Source: DATLWN01 sp963764315 (GTDB lineage Bacteria; Pseudomonadota; Zetaproteobacteria; Mariprofundales; Mariprofundaceae). Taken from it: a stretch of DNA of 64,000 bases. The position numbers and the translations under genes are program-made. Numbering within the stretch: position 1 is the stretch's first letter; each line of letters starts with the position of its first letter. Location: assembly GCA_963764315.1 (NCBI GenBank), contig CAVXSB010000002.1:124001-188000 (forward strand), written 5' to 3'. This document shows, piece after piece, positions 43,325 through 52,520 of this stretch. Under the pieces are notes generated by a model, which searched no databases, was not told the DNA's origin, and saw nothing but the letters and a program-made list of their open reading frames with translations.

Positions 43325-45688
43325 ATGTTTTATCATTCACTGCGGCGCTTTTTTCCCTGGCTGCTTATGCTCCTGCTCGGCCTTGCCGGCATGGTGCAGC
43401 CGGCTGCCGCTGCCGACGCCCCGACCACTCCCGCCGCCTCCGCTCCCGAGCGGGTGCTGAGCGTCGGGGTTACCGGCAACCGCTTCATCGAGACGGAGAC
43501 GGTGCTTGCCGAGGTCAAGACCAAGGCCGGCGATGTGCTGGACCGCAAGCAGATCGGCCGTGATGTACGCACGCTGTTTGATACCGGATATTTTTCCAAT
43601 GTTAGTGTGGAGGGTATCCGCAGTCCCCAGGGCGTGCGGGTCGTCTTCCATGTCGTCGAGAATCCCGTCATCGGCAAGGTCGAGATCAAGGGTAACAACT
43701 CCATCGAAACCAAAATCTTCAAGTTCAAGCTGAAGATGCAGCCCGGGCGTGTGCTCAACGCCACGCTCAAGCGCCACGATATCGAAACCGTCCGGCACAT
43801 GTACCTGAAGAAGGGCTATTACCAGGTTGGCATCCATATCGAGACGAAGAAGCGGCCCGACGGCAGGGTGGACGTCGTCATCCACATCGACGAGGGGCAG
43901 GTGACGCATATCGTGCGCATCCTGTTCGTCGGCAATCATGCCTTTTCCGATGCCGAGCTGCGCGATCAGCTGGGCTCGCAGCAGAGTGGGTTTATGGCCT
44001 GGTTCACGGACCGGGACGTGTTCCACAAGGATCGCCTGGGCACCGATGCGCAGCTGCTGCTCCAATTCTACCAGAACAAGGGTTACCTGGATTCCAAGGT
44101 CGAGTCGACGCTGGTCTCGCTGTCGGCCGACAAGAAATCCTTCTATCTGACCTTCAATATCTATGAGGGCCCGAAGTACCGCATCAGCAAGGTCGAACTG
44201 TCCGGGGACATGGTGCCCAGCCGCAAGGCCCTGGAATCCGTGGTGACGATGAAGGCGGGCCAGACCTATTCCCTGGAGAAGCTGCGCGACAGCATCCAGG
44301 CGGTCACCGAGAAGGTCGGAGACGAGGGCTATGCCTTCGCCACTGTTACCCCGATGTTCCATCGTAACCTCGGCGACAATACCGTGGCCATCTCGCTGGA
44401 CGTCGAGAAGGGGCGTGAGGTCTATGTCGAGCGTATCGAGATCACCGGCAACGAAAAGACGGAGGATCATGTGATCCGGCGCGAGCTTCGCCAGGGGGAG
44501 GCCGCGCGCTATTCCGCCTCCAAGGTCAAGCGGAGCAAGGTGCGCCTGAACCGCCTCGGCTATTTCGACGATGTGAAGGTTTCGACACCGCGTGCCGGTT
44601 CGGATAGCCGCGTCAACATGAACCTCGACGTGAAGGAGAAGAAAACCGGCTCCTTCTCCATCGGCGCCGGTTATTCGCAGCTGCAGAAGGTGATCTTCAC
44701 GACCAAGTTCCAGGAGAATAACTTCCTCGGCAAGGGCTATTCGACGAACGTCCAGGCCTCTATCGGCAAGATCACGCAGAACTTCAGCGTCGGCATGACC
44801 GATCCGTATTTCCTGGGTAAGAACATCAGCGCCTCCATCAACGCCTTCAAGACGGAGACCAACCTGACGCTGGTGCAAAGTTCGTATCTGCCCTACAGCT
44901 ACAACAATGTCGGTGCCGGGGTTAACTTCGGGATTCCATTGACCGAACACCTGACCTACGGCATTGGCTACCAATACTCATCGAACAATATCTTTAATGT
45001 GCAGCCGTACAGCTCTGCGCTGATCCAGGCCGAGGCCGGCGTGACCACCATCGGCGAGATCACTAACAGCCTGACCTGGGATACGCGAGATAGCATCATG
45101 GTTCCGCACAAGGGGCAGTTTCACCAGATCAGCGCCGGTTATGCTGGGCTGGGCGGCAATCAGCGCTTCTATAATGCTTCGGAGACATCCAGGGTGTACC
45201 TGCCGTTGAGCGAGAACGTCACCCTCGAGCCATCGATCCAGGGCGCCTATATCCATGGGGTGGGCAACAGGCAGATTCCGCTGTGGCGGCGCTTCTCCCT
45301 GGGCGGCATCGGCTCGCTGCGCGGCTTTAATTACTACGGCGTGACCCTGCGCGATCCGAGCACCGGCGATGTGCTTGGTGCCGACAAGATGGCGGTGGCC
45401 GCACTCGACCTGTATTTCCCGCTGCCGTACATGCAGACCAAGGGCTTCCGCGGTGATATCTTCTACAACGCCGGTACGGTCTGGGGCAGTGTGAACTCGA
45501 CGTTGGGGGCAAATACATTGAATGTTGCAGAGCCCTTTTCCTTCAATAGAGTGCGTTCTGCCGCCGGCTTCGAGCTTCAGTGGTTGTCGCCGATGGGCCC
45601 CCTGGCTCTGATCTGGGGCTTCCCGCTCCGCAGCCTGCCGGGCGACCATAAGCAGTCGTTCCAGTTTTCGCTCGGTGGCCAGTTTTAA
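43325..45688 (+). CDS. bamA: outer membrane protein assembly factor BamA
   Basis: The central Omp85 insertase of outer-membrane proteins, 787 residues. A signal peptide (FPWLLMLLLGLAGMVQPAAA) precedes five POTRA-like repeats (for example VGVTGNRFIETE, IKGNNSIETKIF, FVGNHAFSDAEL, VELSGDMVPS, IEITGNEKTEDH). A 16-strand barrel follows, including the loop-6 motif in FSLGGIGSLRGFNYYGV with its RGF. The final residue is Phe (SLGGQF), the BAM recognition end. It is 5 bases after rseP and followed by skp, the usual order. Confidence 0.96.
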   Translation: MFYHSLRRFFPWLLMLLLGLAGMVQPAAAADAPTTPAASAPERVLSVGVTGNRFIETETVLAEVKTKAGDVLDRKQIGRDVRTLFDTGYFSNVSVEGIRSPQGVRVVFHVVENPVIGKVEIKGNNSIETKIFKFKLKMQPGRVLNATLKRHDIETVRHMYLKKGYYQVGIHIETKKRPDGRVDVVIHIDEGQVTHIVRILFVGNHAFSDAELRDQLGSQQSGFMAWFTDRDVFHKDRLGTDAQLLLQFYQNKGYLDSKVESTLVSLSADKKSFYLTFNIYEGPKYRISKVELSGDMVPSRKALESVVTMKAGQTYSLEKLRDSIQAVTEKVGDEGYAFATVTPMFHRNLGDNTVAISLDVEKGREVYVERIEITGNEKTEDHVIRRELRQGEAARYSASKVKRSKVRLNRLGYFDDVKVSTPRAGSDSRVNMNLDVKEKKTGSFSIGAGYSQLQKVIFTTKFQENNFLGKGYSTNVQASIGKITQNFSVGMTDPYFLGKNISASINAFKTETNLTLVQSSYLPYSYNNVGAGVNFGIPLTEHLTYGIGYQYSSNNIFNVQPYSSALIQAEAGVTTIGEITNSLTWDTRDSIMVPHKGQFHQISAGYAGLGGNQRFYNASETSRVYLPLSENVTLEPSIQGAYIHGVGNRQIPLWRRFSLGGIGSLRGFNYYGVTLRDPSTGDVLGADKMAVAALDLYFPLPYMQTKGFRGDIFYNAGTVWGSVNSTLGANTLNVAEPFSFNRVRSAAGFELQWLSPMGPLALIWGFPLRSLPGDHKQSFQFSLGGQF

Positions 45689-45730
45689 GTTAGACTACTT
45701 CGATTCGCTGTTCAGGTGGGGGGATAGGAT

Positions 45731-46255
45731 ATGCAGACAAGATTGCTAAGGATGGGCATGCCGCTTGTAGTGGCCCTGATGCTGGCGCTGAGCCCGGCGG
45801 CGTATGCCAAGGACATGAAGTTCGGGCACGTCGATTTCAAGAGCGCGGTGGAGAACACCGTGGCCTATCAGAAGGGCATGCAGCGGCTCCAGGGCCTGAA
45901 GTCCAAGCGTGAGAAGCAGCTGAGTGCCATGCAGGACAAGATCGCGGCCAAGGAGAAGGCCCTGCTCGGTCAGTCGATGGCCATGTCTCCCGATATGCTG
46001 GAGCAGAAGCAACAGGACCTGAAGGACCTGCGCAAGGAATTCTCGCGCAAGCAGCAGGATGCCCAGGAGGAGCTGCTGAACGAGAAGAACCGCCTGGATC
46101 AGAGCCTGGTGGCCGATTTCTACAGCGTGGTGCAGGCCTATGGTAAGGCACATCACTTCGATTATATCTTCATGGAGAAGGCATCGGTGATCTATGCCAA
46201 CCCGGCACTCGATATCACCCCCGAGATCACGAAGCTGCTGGATAAAAAGAAATAG
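45731..46255 (+). CDS. skp: OmpH/Skp family periplasmic chaperone
   Basis: It holds unfolded outer-membrane proteins in the periplasm. The 174 residues have a signal peptide (PLVVALMLALSPAAYA) and FGHVDFKSAVENT, then a long Lys/Gln-rich coiled-coil (LQGLKSKREKQLSAMQDKI, EFSRKQQDAQEELLNEKN) and a final beta strand. The length and bamA-skp-lpxD order are typical. A ribosome site lies in GGTGGGGGGATA. Confidence 0.9.
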   Translation: MQTRLLRMGMPLVVALMLALSPAAYAKDMKFGHVDFKSAVENTVAYQKGMQRLQGLKSKREKQLSAMQDKIAAKEKALLGQSMAMSPDMLEQKQQDLKDLRKEFSRKQQDAQEELLNEKNRLDQSLVADFYSVVQAYGKAHHFDYIFMEKASVIYANPALDITPEITKLLDKKK

Positions 46256-46257
46256 GA

Positions 46258-47298
46258 ATGCAATCCGTCCAAGCAGTCTCCCTTGAGGAGGTTGCCCGGA
46301 TCGTTGCGGGGCGCCCGGATGGGGCGGTGGATCTGGGGCTCCAGGTCCGCGGTGTGAATACACTGGATGCCGCGGGTCCGGACCAGGCCTCCTTCCTGTC
46401 GAACCCTGCCTACAAGCACCATCTCGCCGGTACCCGTGCCGCCGTGGTGCTTCTGGGTGAGTCGGAGCGGGCTGAGGCTCCCTGTCCGGTGATCCGCGTG
46501 GCGGATGCGAACCTGGCCTTTGCCCGGCTGCAGAGACATTTTCATCCCGAGCCTGTGGCCACCGGCCTGCGCCACGCCTCGTCGGTGGTCGATGCCAGCG
46601 CCAGGATCGCCGATGATGCCGATATCGGTGCGATGGCCGTCATCGGCGCCGGTGCCGTCATCGGCGCCGGCAGCCGCATCGGTGCTGGTACCATCATCGG
46701 CGCGTCGGTCCAGATCGGCAGCGGCTGCACGCTGCATGCACGCGCCACCATCGCCGATGGCTGCGTACTGGGTGATCGCGTGATCATCCAGAGTGGGGCG
46801 GTGATCGGCTCCGACGGCTTCGGCTTCGCCTGGGACGGCAATCAGCATCTGAAGATTCCGCAGGCGGGGCGTGTCGTGCTCGGCGACGACGTGGAGATCG
46901 GTGCCAACACCTGTATCGATCGCGGGGCCATCAACGACACCGTCATCGAGTCCGGCGTCAAGCTCGACAACCTGATCCAGATCGGTCACAACGTACGCGT
47001 CGGCGCCTTCACGGTCATGGCCAGCCAGGTCGGCATCTCCGGATCGACGGACATCGGCCGCGGATGCCAGATCGGTGGTCAGGCCGGGGCAGCCGGGCAT
47101 GTGCACATCGGCGACGGCAGTCGCATCGCCGCCCAATCCGGCGTCATCGGCAACCTGGAGGCAGGGGGAACCTACGCCGGGTTTCCGGCCATCGCCCATC
47201 GCGACTGGCTGCGCATCTCCGCCATCCTGCTGAAGCTGCCGGCCATCTGGGCCGTCGTGCGGCGGCTGGGCGACAAAAGCGATGGGCCGAAGGGATGA
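46258..47298 (+). CDS. lpxD: UDP-3-O-(3-hydroxyacyl)glucosamine N-acyltransferase
   Basis: The third step of lipid A synthesis. The 346 residues comprise an N-terminal uridine-binding domain (DQASFLSNPAYKHHL) and a left-handed beta-helix of many hexapeptide repeats (IGAGAVIGAGSRIGAGTIIG). The catalytic His is in QIGHNVRVGAF and a C-terminal helical cap follows. It starts 2 bases after the skp stop. Confidence 0.95.
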   Translation: MQSVQAVSLEEVARIVAGRPDGAVDLGLQVRGVNTLDAAGPDQASFLSNPAYKHHLAGTRAAVVLLGESERAEAPCPVIRVADANLAFARLQRHFHPEPVATGLRHASSVVDASARIADDADIGAMAVIGAGAVIGAGSRIGAGTIIGASVQIGSGCTLHARATIADGCVLGDRVIIQSGAVIGSDGFGFAWDGNQHLKIPQAGRVVLGDDVEIGANTCIDRGAINDTVIESGVKLDNLIQIGHNVRVGAFTVMASQVGISGSTDIGRGCQIGGQAGAAGHVHIGDGSRIAAQSGVIGNLEAGGTYAGFPAIAHRDWLRISAILLKLPAIWAVVRRLGDKSDGPKG

Positions 47299-47317
47299 AT
47301 AGCATGGAGAATGAGGG

Positions 47318-47764
47318 ATGAACGCCATGAATATCGATGAGATTATGCGCCATCTGCCGCACCGATACCCGCTGCTGCTGATCGACCGGGTGCTGGATTT
47401 CGAGAAGGACACCTCGATCCGGGCGCTGAAGAACGTGTCGATCAACGAGCCGCAGTTCAACGGGCATTTCCCGGATTATCCGGTGATGCCGGGCGTGCTG
47501 CTGGTGGAGGCCATGGCCCAGGCCGGCGGCATCCTCGCCTTTCAGTCGGCCGATCCGGAGCGCGAGTATCTGGTCTATTTCACCGGTATCGACGAGGTGC
47601 GCTTCCGCAGGCCCGTGCGCCCGGGCGATCAGGTCATTTTCGAGCTGACCTGCCTACGCCGCCGTGGCCATATGTGGAAGTTCAAGGGCGAGGCCTTCGT
47701 GGACGGCGAGCTTGTCTGCGGCGGCACCCTGATGGCGACGCTGATGCCGAAGGACGAGGTGTGA
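47318..47764 (+). CDS. fabZ: 3-hydroxyacyl-ACP dehydratase FabZ
   Basis: It dehydrates 3-hydroxyacyl-ACP in fatty-acid elongation and competes with LpxA for hydroxyacyl-ACP. The 148-residue hotdog protein has LPHRYPLLLIDRV, the active-site His/Glu in GHFPDYPVMPGVLLVEAMAQ, and FRRPVRPGDQ. GAGGG precedes ATG 47318. It overlaps lpxA by GTGA; the lpxD-fabZ-lpxA order is standard. Confidence 0.95.
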   Translation: MNAMNIDEIMRHLPHRYPLLLIDRVLDFEKDTSIRALKNVSINEPQFNGHFPDYPVMPGVLLVEAMAQAGGILAFQSADPEREYLVYFTGIDEVRFRRPVRPGDQVIFELTCLRRRGHMWKFKGEAFVDGELVCGGTLMATLMPKDEV

Positions 47765-48564
47765 GCAAGGCCGAGATCCACGCCTCCGCCGTCGTCGATC
47801 CGGCCGCACACATCGGGGACGGCGCGCGCATCGGGCCGTTCTGCGTCGTCGGCCCGAACGTGCGTCTCGGCGACGATTGCGAGCTGTTGTCGCATGTCGT
47901 CATCGAGGGCCATACGACACTGGGCCGCGGCAACCGCATCTTTCCCTTCGCCAGCATCGGCCATCAGCCGCAGGATCTGAAATACCACGGCGAGGCCTCC
48001 GAGGTCATCATTGGCGATGACAATACCATCCGCGAGGGTGTGACCATCAATCCCGGCACCGAGGGTGGCGGCATGCTGACCCGTATCGGTAACCGCAACC
48101 TGTTGATGGCCTACAGTCATGTCGCCCACGACTGCCTGTTGGGCGACGGCATCATCCTCGCCAACGGCGCTACCCTGGCCGGGCATGTGGAGATCGAGGA
48201 AGGCGTCATCCTCGGTGGGCATGCCGCCGTACTGCAATTCGTGCGCATCGGCCGCTACGCCATGATCGGCGGTACGGCCGGCATCACCAAGGACGTGCCG
48301 CCGTACTGCCTGACCTCCGGTGGCTATCGCCCGGGGCTGGCCGGCTTGAACCTGGTGGGCTTGAGGCGGCGCGGTTTCACCAATGCACAGATCCAGTGCC
48401 TGAAATCGATGTACCGCATCCTGTTCCAGACCACCGGTCCGATGTCCGAGCGCCTGGAGCAGGCTGCCGACATCGCCGGGGATGATGCCGAGGCGAAGCA
48501 TATGCTGCGCTTTGCGCAGGCGGCCAAGCGCGGCATGCTGGTTCACCGTCGCGACGCGCAATAG
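47761..48564 (+). CDS. lpxA: acyl-ACP-UDP-N-acetylglucosamine O-acyltransferase (GTG start)
   Basis: The first step of lipid A synthesis. The 267 residues form a left-handed beta-helix (IHASAVVDPAAHIGDGARIG), with QDLKYHGEASEVIIGD, REGVTINPGT and the catalytic His in LLMAYSHVAHDC, followed by TSGGYRPGLAGLNLVGLRRR. GTG 47761 is set by the GTGA overlap with fabZ. Confidence 0.95.
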   Translation: MSKAEIHASAVVDPAAHIGDGARIGPFCVVGPNVRLGDDCELLSHVVIEGHTTLGRGNRIFPFASIGHQPQDLKYHGEASEVIIGDDNTIREGVTINPGTEGGGMLTRIGNRNLLMAYSHVAHDCLLGDGIILANGATLAGHVEIEEGVILGGHAAVLQFVRIGRYAMIGGTAGITKDVPPYCLTSGGYRPGLAGLNLVGLRRRGFTNAQIQCLKSMYRILFQTTGPMSERLEQAADIAGDDAEAKHMLRFAQAAKRGMLVHRRDAQ

Positions 48565-48583
48565 GCGGGGAACGGAGATCGGC

Positions 48584-49414
48584 ATGAGCGGGCATCCGGA
48601 TCGTCTCGGCCTGGTTGCGGGCTATGGATCGTTCCCGCTGGAGCTCGCCCGCGCCTTCAAAGAGGCCCATATCGCCGTGCATGCCGTGGCCGTGCACGAG
48701 GAGACCTCGCCCGAGATCGAGGCGCTTGCCGATTCCGTATGCTGGCTGCATGTCGGACAGATCGGGGGCATGATCCGCACCTTCAAACAGGCCGGCGTTT
48801 CCCAGGTGGTCATGGCCGGCAAGGTGCGCAAGCTGCACCTGTTCCGTAACTTCCGTCCCGACCTGACGGCGATCGCGGCCTTGCTGAAACTGAAGGACAG
48901 GCGAGACGACACGATCATGCTAACCATCGTGGACCTGCTGGCGAAACAGGGCATGACCGTCATCCCGCAGACCCGATATGCGCAGTCGATGCTCGCAGGC
49001 ACGGGCCATCTGTACGGCCCGAAGCCGGATGCCGGCATGCTCGCCGATGCCCAATTCGGTTTCACGCAGGCCAAGGGTATCGCCGCCATGGATATCGGCC
49101 AGACCGTGGCGGTGCGCGATCAGGCCGTGCTCGCCGTGGAGGCGATCGAGGGCACCGATGCGGCCATCCGCCGCGGCGGTGAGCTCGGCGGGGACAAGGT
49201 GACCATCGTCAAGGTGGCCAAGCCCGATCAGGACCAGCGTTTCGATGTGCCGGCCATCGGGCCGGACACCCTGGAGGTGATGGCGGCCTCGCACTGCCAC
49301 TGCCTGGCCGTGGAGAGCGGACAGACCCTGCTGCTGGAACGTCAGCGCCTGGCCGAACTGGCCGGGCGCCATGGCATCTGCATCATCGCCATGCAGGACC
49401 CCGGCATCGCATAG
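48584..49414 (+). CDS. lpxI: UDP-2,3-diacylglucosamine diphosphatase LpxI
   Basis: It hydrolyses UDP-2,3-diacylglucosamine to lipid X, the step done by LpxH in most gamma- and betaproteobacteria. The 276-residue DUF1009 protein has GLVAGYGSFPLELARA, VAVHEETSPEI, GQIGGMIRTFKQAGV, KLKDRRDDTIM, GFTQAKGIAAMDIGQTVAVRD and AIEGTDAAIRRGG. Its position between lpxA and lpxB fits this role. It starts 20 bases after lpxA; its stop overlaps lpxB. Confidence 0.92.
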   Translation: MSGHPDRLGLVAGYGSFPLELARAFKEAHIAVHAVAVHEETSPEIEALADSVCWLHVGQIGGMIRTFKQAGVSQVVMAGKVRKLHLFRNFRPDLTAIAALLKLKDRRDDTIMLTIVDLLAKQGMTVIPQTRYAQSMLAGTGHLYGPKPDAGMLADAQFGFTQAKGIAAMDIGQTVAVRDQAVLAVEAIEGTDAAIRRGGELGGDKVTIVKVAKPDQDQRFDVPAIGPDTLEVMAASHCHCLAVESGQTLLLERQRLAELAGRHGICIIAMQDPGIA

Positions 49415-50571
49415 TGCAGCGCGTCTTCATTTCGGCCGGCGAGGCCTCCGGCGATATGCACGCGGCCGGTGTCGTGGCGGCGCTGCAGCATCGCTTTCCG
49501 GGGCTGTCCGTCTCCGGTATCGCCGGCCCGGCCATGCAGGCGGCCGGCTGTACCACACTGCATGCGATGTCCGAGCTCAATGTCATGGGTATCGGCGACG
49601 TGGTGCGCGCCTGGCCGCGCATCCGTCGCGTCGAGCAGGGGGTGCTCGCCTGGGCTGAGGCCGAGCGCCCGGAGCTGGCCATCCTCGTCGATTTTCCCGG
49701 TTTTCACATGCGCCTGGGTGCGCGCCTGCGCCGGCTGGGCATTCCCGTGCTGCAGTACATCTCCCCGAAGCTGTGGGCCTGGGGAGCCTGGCGGGCGCGC
49801 CGCCTGCGTGCCGCCCAGGATGGCCTGGCCTGCATCCTGCCATTCGAGCCCGCCTGGTTCGCGGAAAGGGGGATCGTCGCCCGCTACGTCGGCAACCCGA
49901 GTGCTGCGGCCTGCCGGCAGGGATGGAGTGCTTCGGAACTGCGGGCGAGCCTGGATCTTGCCGCCGAGGTGCCGCTGGTGGCGCTGCTTCCCGGCAGCCG
50001 TCCCGGGGAGCTCGCGCGGCATGCGCCGGTGCTGGCCGCGGCCTGGGAGAGGGTGGCGGCCGAGCGTCCGGATGCGCATGCCGTGGTGCCGGTAGCCCCC
50101 GGGGCCGACGCCTCGCTGCTGGCGCCGTTGCTGGATGCGCCGCGTGTGCATCGGCTTGAGCGCATGCAGCAAGGCTATGCCCTGCGCGCGGATGCGGCGG
50201 TGGCCGTTTCCGGCACGGCCACGCTGGAGCTGGCGCTGTGGCAGGTGCCGTCGATCCTCGTTTACCGGGCACCGCCGTTGATGATGGCGCTGGGACGCCG
50301 GCTCGTGCGCCTGCCGCATGTGGGGCTTGCGAACATCCTGCTGGGTGAGGAGGCGATGCCGGAGCTGATCCAGGAGGCCTGCACGGAAGAGGCTGTAGCC
50401 GGTTGGGTCCTCAGGCTGCTCGATAGGTCCGGGGCCGAGGCGGCCGGGCAGCGAAGGAGCTTTGCAAGGCTGCAGGCGTTGCTGGGCGATGCGGATCCGG
50501 CGGCCGGCGTCGTGGAGATGGCCGTATCGCTGGCACGAGGCGCGGGCGGCGCAGGGGCAAGCATTTCTTGA
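49414..50571 (+). CDS. lpxB: lipid-A-disaccharide synthase (GTG start)
   Basis: It joins lipid X and UDP-diacylglucosamine to make the disaccharide. The 385-residue glycosyltransferase has FISAGEASGDMHAAGV, SELNVMGIGDVVRAWPRI, ILVDFPGFHMRLG, YISPKLWAWGAWRARRL and ALLPGSRPGELARHAP. GTG 49414 overlaps the lpxI stop (TAGTG). It ends the rpsB-lpxB run. Confidence 0.95.
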   Translation: MQRVFISAGEASGDMHAAGVVAALQHRFPGLSVSGIAGPAMQAAGCTTLHAMSELNVMGIGDVVRAWPRIRRVEQGVLAWAEAERPELAILVDFPGFHMRLGARLRRLGIPVLQYISPKLWAWGAWRARRLRAAQDGLACILPFEPAWFAERGIVARYVGNPSAAACRQGWSASELRASLDLAAEVPLVALLPGSRPGELARHAPVLAAAWERVAAERPDAHAVVPVAPGADASLLAPLLDAPRVHRLERMQQGYALRADAAVAVSGTATLELALWQVPSILVYRAPPLMMALGRRLVRLPHVGLANILLGEEAMPELIQEACTEEAVAGWVLRLLDRSGAEAAGQRRSFARLQALLGDADPAAGVVEMAVSLARGAGGAGASIS

Positions 50572-50595
50572 CCTGTAGGGGCGGATATTCATAAT
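50568..50595 (+). promoter_or_regulatory. sigma70-type promoter of the yceD-rpmF-plsX-fab cluster
   Basis: TTGACC (50568-50573, overlapping the lpxB stop) and CATAAT (50590-50595) are 16 bases apart. Each differs from consensus by one base. Transcription would begin about 45 bases before the TTG start of yceD. Confidence 0.6.
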
Positions 50596-50649
50596 GCCGG
50601 CCCAGTCCGCGGCGGGTCATGCGGTATGCTGCGGCGGCAGGAGGTCGGA

Positions 50650-51171
50650 TTGCGCCGACAGTGGATCGTGGTGTTACGGGACTTGCCGGCGGCCGGCATG
50701 CGCTGGGATGGCCAGATTCCGGCTGCGGTGATGCAGGATTCGTCTGTAGGTGCGGTGGCACCACTGGAATCCATGCGCTCCGATCTGGACTGGCAGGGCA
50801 GCCTCGTGTGCAAGGGCGATGTGTACCGTTTGCGCGGCCACTGGCGTTTCAACGAAGCGCGGCATTGCAGCCGCTGCAACGCGCCGTTCGAGGCGGAACT
50901 GGCCGGGGATTGTGATGTGGCTTTCCGCCTCGGTACCGGCATGCCGGACGAGGATACGGCCACGCTGCTGCCGTCACCGGGCGAATTGCACCTGGTGGAC
51001 GTGCTGCGGGAGGATATTTGGCTGGCATGGCCCGTGGATGCGGCATGCCGACCCGACTGCCTCGGGCTTTGCCCGGTATGCGGCCGCAACCGCAACCAGG
51101 GCGAGTGCCAATGCGAGCGAGGGGATGCAGATCACCCCTTTGCGGCGCTGGGCGGGATCAAGTTCGACTGA
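50650..51171 (+). CDS. yceD: YceD family protein (DUF177), TTG start
   Basis: A 173-residue protein of the DUF177 family, almost always encoded upstream of rpmF and linked in the literature to 23S rRNA accumulation. Two Cys pairs that could bind zinc are visible: CSRC in the middle (ARHCSRCNAPFEAEL) and CLGLCPVCGRN near the end. TTG 50650 is chosen since AGGAGG lies about 7 bases upstream; an ATG at 50626 has no site. Its exact role is not settled. Confidence 0.88.
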   Translation: MRRQWIVVLRDLPAAGMRWDGQIPAAVMQDSSVGAVAPLESMRSDLDWQGSLVCKGDVYRLRGHWRFNEARHCSRCNAPFEAELAGDCDVAFRLGTGMPDEDTATLLPSPGELHLVDVLREDIWLAWPVDAACRPDCLGLCPVCGRNRNQGECQCERGDADHPFAALGGIKFD

Positions 51172-51232
51172 TGGCGGGGTGACCCGCGATCGCAAAACAT
51201 AGGCCGGCGTAGGCCGGAGAAGGAGTCAAACC

Positions 51233-51415
51233 ATGGCGGTTCCAAAGAGAAAGACGAGTCAGTCCAAGCGCAATATGCGCCGTGCCCATGACGGGCTGGA
51301 GGCCTCGGCCATGAGCGAGTGCCCGAACTGCGGCGATATCATGCGCCCGCATCACGCCTGCCCGCATTGCGGCCATTACAAGGGTCGCGAGGTCATGGCC
51401 AAGGGCGAAGCATAA
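51233..51415 (+). CDS. rpmF: 50S ribosomal protein L32
   Basis: A 60-residue ribosomal protein with the invariant N-terminus MAVPKRKTSQSKRNMRRAHD and a C-terminal zinc ribbon, CPNCG and CPHCG. This zinc-binding (C+) form, as opposed to a Cys-less paralogue, implies it is the ordinary version. GGAGAAGGAG precedes ATG 51233. Confidence 0.97.
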   Translation: MAVPKRKTSQSKRNMRRAHDGLEASAMSECPNCGDIMRPHHACPHCGHYKGREVMAKGEA

Positions 51416-51463
51416 TCCCGTCGTTTGATCTCAACTGATCGCGTATCGGGTCCAATCGGACTG

Positions 51464-52519
51464 ATGCATTCAACCGAACATCCAGCATCCCCAGCCTCCG
51501 GCCGCGCGGTGCGTGTTCTGGCCGATGGCCACGGCGGCGATCGCGGCATCCCGATGATCGCCGAGGCCATGGCCGACGTGCTTTCCGTCCGTGGTGACAT
51601 TTCCGCCGAGGGCCTGCATCTGGGTATCTGCGGCCGTCCCGAGGAGATCTCGCCCGAGCTCGAGGCGCGTGGTATCGCCGGCCAGGTCGAAATCGTGCCG
51701 GCCAGCGATGTTATCGGCATGTGTGAATCCCCATCCTCCGTGCTGCGTCGCAAGAAGGATTCCTCGATGCATATCGGGGCGCGCATGGTGCGTGATGGCG
51801 AGTGGGATGCCTTCGTCAGTGCCGGTAACACCGGCGCCCTGATGGCGATCTCGCGCATGGTGCTCAAGACCCTGCCGGGCGTCGATCGTCCGGCCATCGC
51901 TTCCCTGATCCCTTCAGTCGGCGGTGGCGCCACGCTGTTTCTCGATGCCGGCGCCAATGTCGATTGTACCTCCAACCACCTGCTTCAATTCGCCGTCATG
52001 GGCTCTTGCTATATGCAGGCTGCCCACGGCATCGAGGCGCCGCGCATCGGCCTTTTGAACATCGGCACCGAGGACATCAAGGGCACGGACGTCATCAAGC
52101 TGACCGCCACCGAGCTGCGCGAGATGCCGCTGAACTTCATCGGCTTCGTCGAGGGCACGGACCTGTTCTCCGATACCGCGGATGTCATCGTCTGCGACGG
52201 ATTCGTCGGTAACGTGGCCCTGAAGACCATGGAGGGCACGGCCAAGTACATGATCAAGCAGCTGCGCGAGGCCTTGAACTCCACGACGATGGCCAAGGCC
52301 GGAGCCCTGCTGGCGCGCGCCTCGCTGAAACGTATGAAGGAGCGCATGAATCCCAGCGTCTACAACGGGGCGCCGCTGCTGGGCTTGAACGGCATCGTCG
52401 TCAAGAGCCACGGCTCTGCCGACGCCCACGGCTATGCCTGTGCCCTGGATGCCGCCCGCCGCGAGGTGCAGGCTGGACTGATCGAGCGCATTGCCGCCTC
52501 GATGCCCCAGGAGCTGTAG
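51464..52519 (+). CDS. plsX: phosphate acyltransferase PlsX
   Basis: It converts acyl-ACP to acyl-phosphate for PlsY-type phospholipid synthesis. The 351 residues include VLADGHGGDRGIP (usually DAMGGDxxP), SVLRRKKDSSM, VSAGNTGALMAISR, GIEAPRIGLLNIGTEDIKGTD, GFVEGTDLFSDTADVIVCDGF and LNGIVVKSHGSADA. Start ATG 51464 is uncertain; TTG 51425 in the same frame is an alternative. It is followed 1 base later by fabH. Confidence 0.93.
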   Translation: MHSTEHPASPASGRAVRVLADGHGGDRGIPMIAEAMADVLSVRGDISAEGLHLGICGRPEEISPELEARGIAGQVEIVPASDVIGMCESPSSVLRRKKDSSMHIGARMVRDGEWDAFVSAGNTGALMAISRMVLKTLPGVDRPAIASLIPSVGGGATLFLDAGANVDCTSNHLLQFAVMGSCYMQAAHGIEAPRIGLLNIGTEDIKGTDVIKLTATELREMPLNFIGFVEGTDLFSDTADVIVCDGFVGNVALKTMEGTAKYMIKQLREALNSTTMAKAGALLARASLKRMKERMNPSVYNGAPLLGLNGIVVKSHGSADAHGYACALDAARREVQAGLIERIAASMPQEL

Positions 52520-52520
52520 C

